NCBI RefSeq assembly: GCF_945605565.1
Contig: NZ_OX216966.1
Coordinates: 62,001 to 126,000, forward strand
Direction of reading: 5' to 3'
Origin: Paenibacillus dendritiformis
GTDB lineage: Bacteria; Bacillota; Bacilli; Paenibacillales; Paenibacillaceae
Length of the DNA: 64,000 nucleotides
The position numbers were made by a program, and so were the translations under genes. This document shows, piece after piece, positions 63,901 through 64,000 of the stretch (its first letter is position 1; the number at the start of each line of letters is the position of its first letter). Under the pieces are notes generated by a model. It was not told the DNA's origin and searched no databases. It worked only from the letters and a program-made list of their open reading frames with translations.

Positions 63901-64000
63901 GCCGTTCGTGGCCACGATGACGAGCTCGTTCAAGCCAGGTTGAAGGGCTACCCCGGAGGATACGAACATGCCCGCGCCGCCATTGAACATTTGACGCCCA
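60910..64000 (-). CDS. SLH-domain surface protein, C-terminal part (cut by window edge)
   Basis: At least 1030 residues; the frame stays open to the window edge (GRQ before MFNGGAG), so the true start is beyond 64000. The C-terminal 200 residues hold three SLH domains (YARKSLELMMSRGFMKAK; YIETAARKGIVRGLAPR; ISPILAVTKAGIINGIPNQ). The remainder is a series of Ig-like domains, including VNGEPVIRIDAMPAGDQTL-like and YTITVFFFSKD segments. No enzyme signature is seen. It is probably a cell-wall-associated protein and its SLH set is C-terminal. Confidence 0.9.
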   Translation of the reverse strand, partial: GRQMFNGGAGMFVSSGVALQPGLNELVIVATNGNLTYTITRHVISFNGVLTGYDTFIGASAIDATANHYVSSPVSGTVKGKFIVPKSQQNNTPAPPTVDVVITKESDGSEIFNETGITNVTKKEEGSTYIIYEYETTASASPSSTGKYKLNLKVAFDGKTNVFYNHFTVRDANAAEILGVKQLFNPQESGSSVSFGAEATFAQNSTVFELPLYLKLDVNNFSGQSIAVTDWQNGKQVGSTEFQSNSSLRTVNGEPVIRIDAMPAGDQTLKIEVGGEVFEVKLNYSPGPYIKLTNVHDGKTFDMANGLPDIQGQLINFNLHNQDELKKLTITFNGKKEDLTNVDATGKFIHSLDQLVPGPNKITFDGVANGVPISYTITVFFFSKDVPAIVKMYPVPVAQDPTNPNKEDTEQKFKLIKDYEYVTKERSTDVWMEIQNADSMNVYIDGKLITTLNEGDFANGSPNTNPAILFKEQNTTTGSHLFLLHSLEFPTSGKKNVTVEVRKGVTTARQTLEITREQNTFEILSPKLPDESVVNQNFLMVSIRAEGADKVLIGKQELVKGEQDIFRGEITLKKGLNKIKFTVMQGKQKINGTFEVNYADAALPGAQYKTTIGKNGKLSTFGGNLVVQLPKGTMLRDMNPRPGQTPKEIQLFDKQNLLFGIADPDDGRTITRENQVGVRKPVTGGSDEFLDGQLRRIDPDEFARSVLLPKAHFGLGSSLYWIDAGYFSAEDSVLNQDYKLVSPSHPYDEAKKFYERGDRMWLEPTQRGTITIKYDPNIVNEHARNVGVWRWNNTNKSWENLGGKLDTKKKTITAPFDGFGYYGVFAVRYSYDDIISHKYARKSLELMMSRGFMKAKNLNEFGVYDNITRGEMATMLVKMLNIPLDYDPDNLTFDDVVNYEVPDLLWDYRYIETAARKGIVRGLAPRLFMPNGELTRQEAAVMISRALNLKIGDPDKDIAKLQKTFTDANLIDHYSISPILAVTKAGIINGIPNQTEEGQKKPTYRFDPKSNLTRADAAVMGERILGKVK

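Noticed and set aside
1..64000. CRISPR arrays, rRNA genes, intact insertion sequences, prophage
   Set aside because: No regularly spaced direct repeats, no rRNA segments, no complete transposase and no phage structural genes seen in the window.

Overview
The window reads as chromosome of a low- to mid-GC, endospore-forming, flagellated Firmicute, most likely Paenibacillus or a close relative. The evidence is a GerA-type spore germination operon, an alpha/beta-type small acid-soluble spore protein, several S-layer homology (SLH) proteins, and the flagellar/competence block comFA-comFC-yvyF-flgM-flgN-flgK-flgL-yviE-fliW-csrA next to degS-degU and hpf-secA-prfB, as in Bacillus subtilis. Almost every gene lies on the minus strand, so transcription runs from high to low coordinates. 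The only convincing plus-strand gene is a methyltransferase at about 10.7 kb.

Layout. 0-4.3 kb: prfB (cut by the left edge, with its programmed frameshift), secA and hpf. 4.4-6.0 kb: a DUF1858 / DUF438-hemerythrin pair. 6.1-10.0 kb: a germinant-receptor operon in the order A-C-B. 10.0-12.0 kb: an IS3-family remnant, a methyltransferase and a cold-shock protein. 12.0-27.3 kb: a run of 13 minus-strand genes, read here as a flagellin glycosylation island. 27.3-36.1 kb: flagellin, its chaperones, filament cap, hook-filament junction proteins and regulators. 36.2-39.2 kb: comFC and comFA. 39.4-45.5 kb: a YhgE/Pip membrane protein, a tRNA-like remnant, a small membrane protein and degU-degS. 45.5-64 kb: cell-surface proteins (a phosphodiester-glycosidase-like protein with stalk domains, three SLH proteins, a secreted protein of unknown function), interrupted by metK and a spore protein gene.

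The glycosylation island combines most of a pseudaminic/legionaminic-type nonulosonate pathway (PseB, PseC, PseI, PseG and an SpsF-type cytidylyltransferase) with a second set of enzymes: a TagD-like cytidylyltransferase, an ATP-grasp ligase, an ATP-grasp-like/HAD fusion, a CDP-glycerol glycerophosphotransferase-family enzyme and an asparagine-synthetase-like amidotransferase. A Maf-type motility accessory glycosyltransferase and a GT2-TPR protein could do the transfer. My inference is that the flagellin carries a nonulosonic acid decorated through a phosphodiester-linked small molecule. No PseH acetyltransferase is visible. The AT-rich part of the island (about 17-27 kb) differs sharply in base composition from its flanks, which suggests horizontal acquisition. 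Flagellin output is probably controlled by a sigma-D promoter and by the FliW-CsrA switch, both supported by sites upstream of hag.

Other points to check: a probable single-base frameshift in prfB, a family of intergenic palindromic repeats with at least three copies, an intrinsic terminator lying between the metK promoter and metK without any S-box, and a shortened tRNA-like sequence at 42.9 kb. Homology calls are from recognition of motifs and synteny; no database search was run.
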